Assembly: GCA_019135865.1 (NCBI GenBank)
Contig: JAGVVD010000052.1
Location: 77,011 to 141,010, forward strand
From: Elusimicrobiota bacterium
GTDB taxonomy: Bacteria > Elusimicrobiota > Elusimicrobia > Elusimicrobiales > UBA9959
DNA length: 64,000 nt
Direction of reading: 5' to 3'
The position numbers were made by a program, and so were the translations under genes. Below, piece after piece: positions 63,114 to 64,000 of this stretch; the first letter of the stretch is position 1, and each line of letters begins with the position of its first letter. Below the pieces are notes generated by a model that saw only the letters and a program-made list of their open reading frames with translations, had not been told where the DNA came from and did not search any database.

Positions 63114-64000
63114 TTATTTCCTGAGCGCCCGGAGCTTTTTTGCCAGCGCCGAAAATTCCTTCAGGCCCAGCGTCTGCCGTCCGTCCACCAGCGCGGCCGA
63201 CGGGTCCGCGGCGGCCTCTATCATCACGCCGTCGGCGCCGGCCCGCGCCGCGGCCAGGGCCTGGGCGGCTACCTGTTCCCGGCGGCCGCAGGCGTGGCTG
63301 GGGTCGGCGATCACCGGCAGCGCCGTCGCTTTCATCGCGCGCTCCATGAGCTCCAGGTCGAGCCCGCCGCGGCCGAAGGAATCGCCGCGCTCGCAGAGGA
63401 TGACGCGGCCGTCGCCGTATTTGAGCAGGTATTCGGCCGAGAGCAGCCAGTCGCGCAGCGGGGCGCCAGGCGCGCGCTTGAGTATGGCGGGCGCGCCGGC
63501 GCGGCCCGCGGCCTTGAGCAGTTCGTAATTGCGCATATTGCGCGCGCCTATCTGCAGGACGAAGCCCGCGGCGGCCAGCCGCGCGGCCTGCGGGGTGTCG
63601 ACTATCTCGGCGACGGGCGGCAGTCCCGCCGCCCGTGCCGCGCGGCGCGCGGCCGGCAGCGCCGCCAGCCCGAGACCCTGGAAGGCGTAAGGGGAGCTGC
63701 GCGGCTTGAAGAGGGCGGCGCGCAGGGCGTCGGCGCCGGCGCGCGCCAGCGCCCGGGCCGTCCGGGCGTACGACGCCGCGTCCTCCACGGCGCAGGGGCC
63801 GGCGATGATGATGAAGGACCTTTTGAAAGGCAGCTCCGGCGGCGGGACGGAGGACGCCAGCGGGCAGGCTTCGGCGTCGGACAGGCTCACGGCGGCCGCG
63901 CCGGGAAGGTTCTCGATGAGAGCGAGTTTTTCGGAGAAGCTCTCCGGCCGCGCCGAGGTCACGGTTATGGCCCCGCCGGAGACGCGCTGCGGGGCTCCCG
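63114..64000 (-). CDS. 3-deoxy-7-phosphoheptulonate (DAHP) synthase, 5' end beyond window
   Basis: At least 295 residues are visible. It catalyses step 1. Motifs of the type I-beta/KDO8P-synthase-like class are present: 'IIIAGPCAVED', 'RAALFKPRSSPYAFQGLG' and 'AEIVDTPQAARLAAAGFVLQIGARNMRN' (in part). 'PAILKRAPGAPLRDWLLSAEYLLKYGDGRVILCERG' (in part) and 'VIADPSHACGRRE' follow. The frame stays open to the right edge (…GGAITVTSARPESFSEKL), so an N-terminal regulatory or ferredoxin-like segment lies outside. The GTG at 63962 is therefore not taken as the start. Confidence 0.93.
   Translation of the reverse strand, partial: GAPQRVSGGAITVTSARPESFSEKLALIENLPGAAAVSLSDAEACPLASSVPPPELPFKRSFIIIAGPCAVEDAASYARTARALARAGADALRAALFKPRSSPYAFQGLGLAALPAARRAARAAGLPPVAEIVDTPQAARLAAAGFVLQIGARNMRNYELLKAAGRAGAPAILKRAPGAPLRDWLLSAEYLLKYGDGRVILCERGDSFGRGGLDLELMERAMKATALPVIADPSHACGRREQVAAQALAAARAGADGVMIEAAADPSAALVDGRQTLGLKEFSALAKKLRALRK

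Overview
This is a chromosomal segment from a high-GC bacterium with a Gram-negative envelope. Evidence for the envelope includes a type IV pilus secretin, a heptose-epimerase-like enzyme, two O-antigen-ligase-like proteins and several lipoproteins. Together with a chlamydia-like SWIB protein and an archaeal/rickettsial-type ValRS, the gene mix would suit Elusimicrobiota or another deep-branching lineage. No marker gene in the window proves that placement. Many starts are GTG, and one may be CTG. Genes are tightly packed with frequent 4-base ATGA/GTGA overlaps. Several genes have a -10 box only 6-8 nt before the start codon, which suggests leaderless mRNAs.

Layout. 1-10 kb: a truncated exported YwqK/MORN-like protein, an Rrf2 regulator with a visible operator driving a ferredoxin-like protein, tRNA-Cys, an aminotransferase, ATP-dependent PEP carboxykinase, an anchored transglutaminase-like protein, a SWIB protein, an exported trypsin-like protease and a three-receiver GGDEF protein. 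10-18 kb: a full F-type ATP synthase operon (atpZ-I-B-E-F-H-A-G-D-C) with an NDP-sugar epimerase gene lodged between atpA and atpG. 18-30 kb: a UbiE-type methyltransferase, pilMNOPQ, two O-antigen ligase/polymerase-like membrane proteins, a phospholipase-D-type synthase and an exported unknown. 30-42 kb: NUDIX, MscS, PsiE-like, a second transglutaminase-like protein, a UvrD/PcrA helicase beside a long inverted-repeat element, acid phosphatase, YchF, ValRS, a small lipoprotein and a histidine kinase.

42-54 kb is an accessory region, visibly less GC-rich than its surroundings. Its right part (about 45.1-54.3 kb) is bounded by near-identical 47-48 bp direct repeats, one of which touches the 3' end of tRNA-Glu. 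It holds what appears to be an undescribed RiPP (ribosomally made, modified peptide) locus. There are two small precursor peptides with a shared leader and cores built of 2 or 4 exact 9-residue Cys repeats (C-N-x5-C-x). With them are a radical SAM/SPASM enzyme, an RRE-like/M50 membrane protease, a DUF4097-like protein, a compact YcaO-like protein, a peptide-binding lipoprotein-like SBP and a hybrid histidine kinase. The precursors sit behind a strong match to a sigma-54 promoter with an upstream dyad, and a terminator separates them from the SBP-YcaO-kinase unit.

54-64 kb: tRNA-Glu and tRNA-Thr, an exported PCMT fused to a second methyltransferase domain, a DJ-1/PfpI protein, a cytochrome-b5/YHS fusion, and an operon that encodes all seven steps of the shikimate pathway (DAHP synthase, aroE, C, K, B, Q, A). 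The DAHP synthase runs off the right edge.
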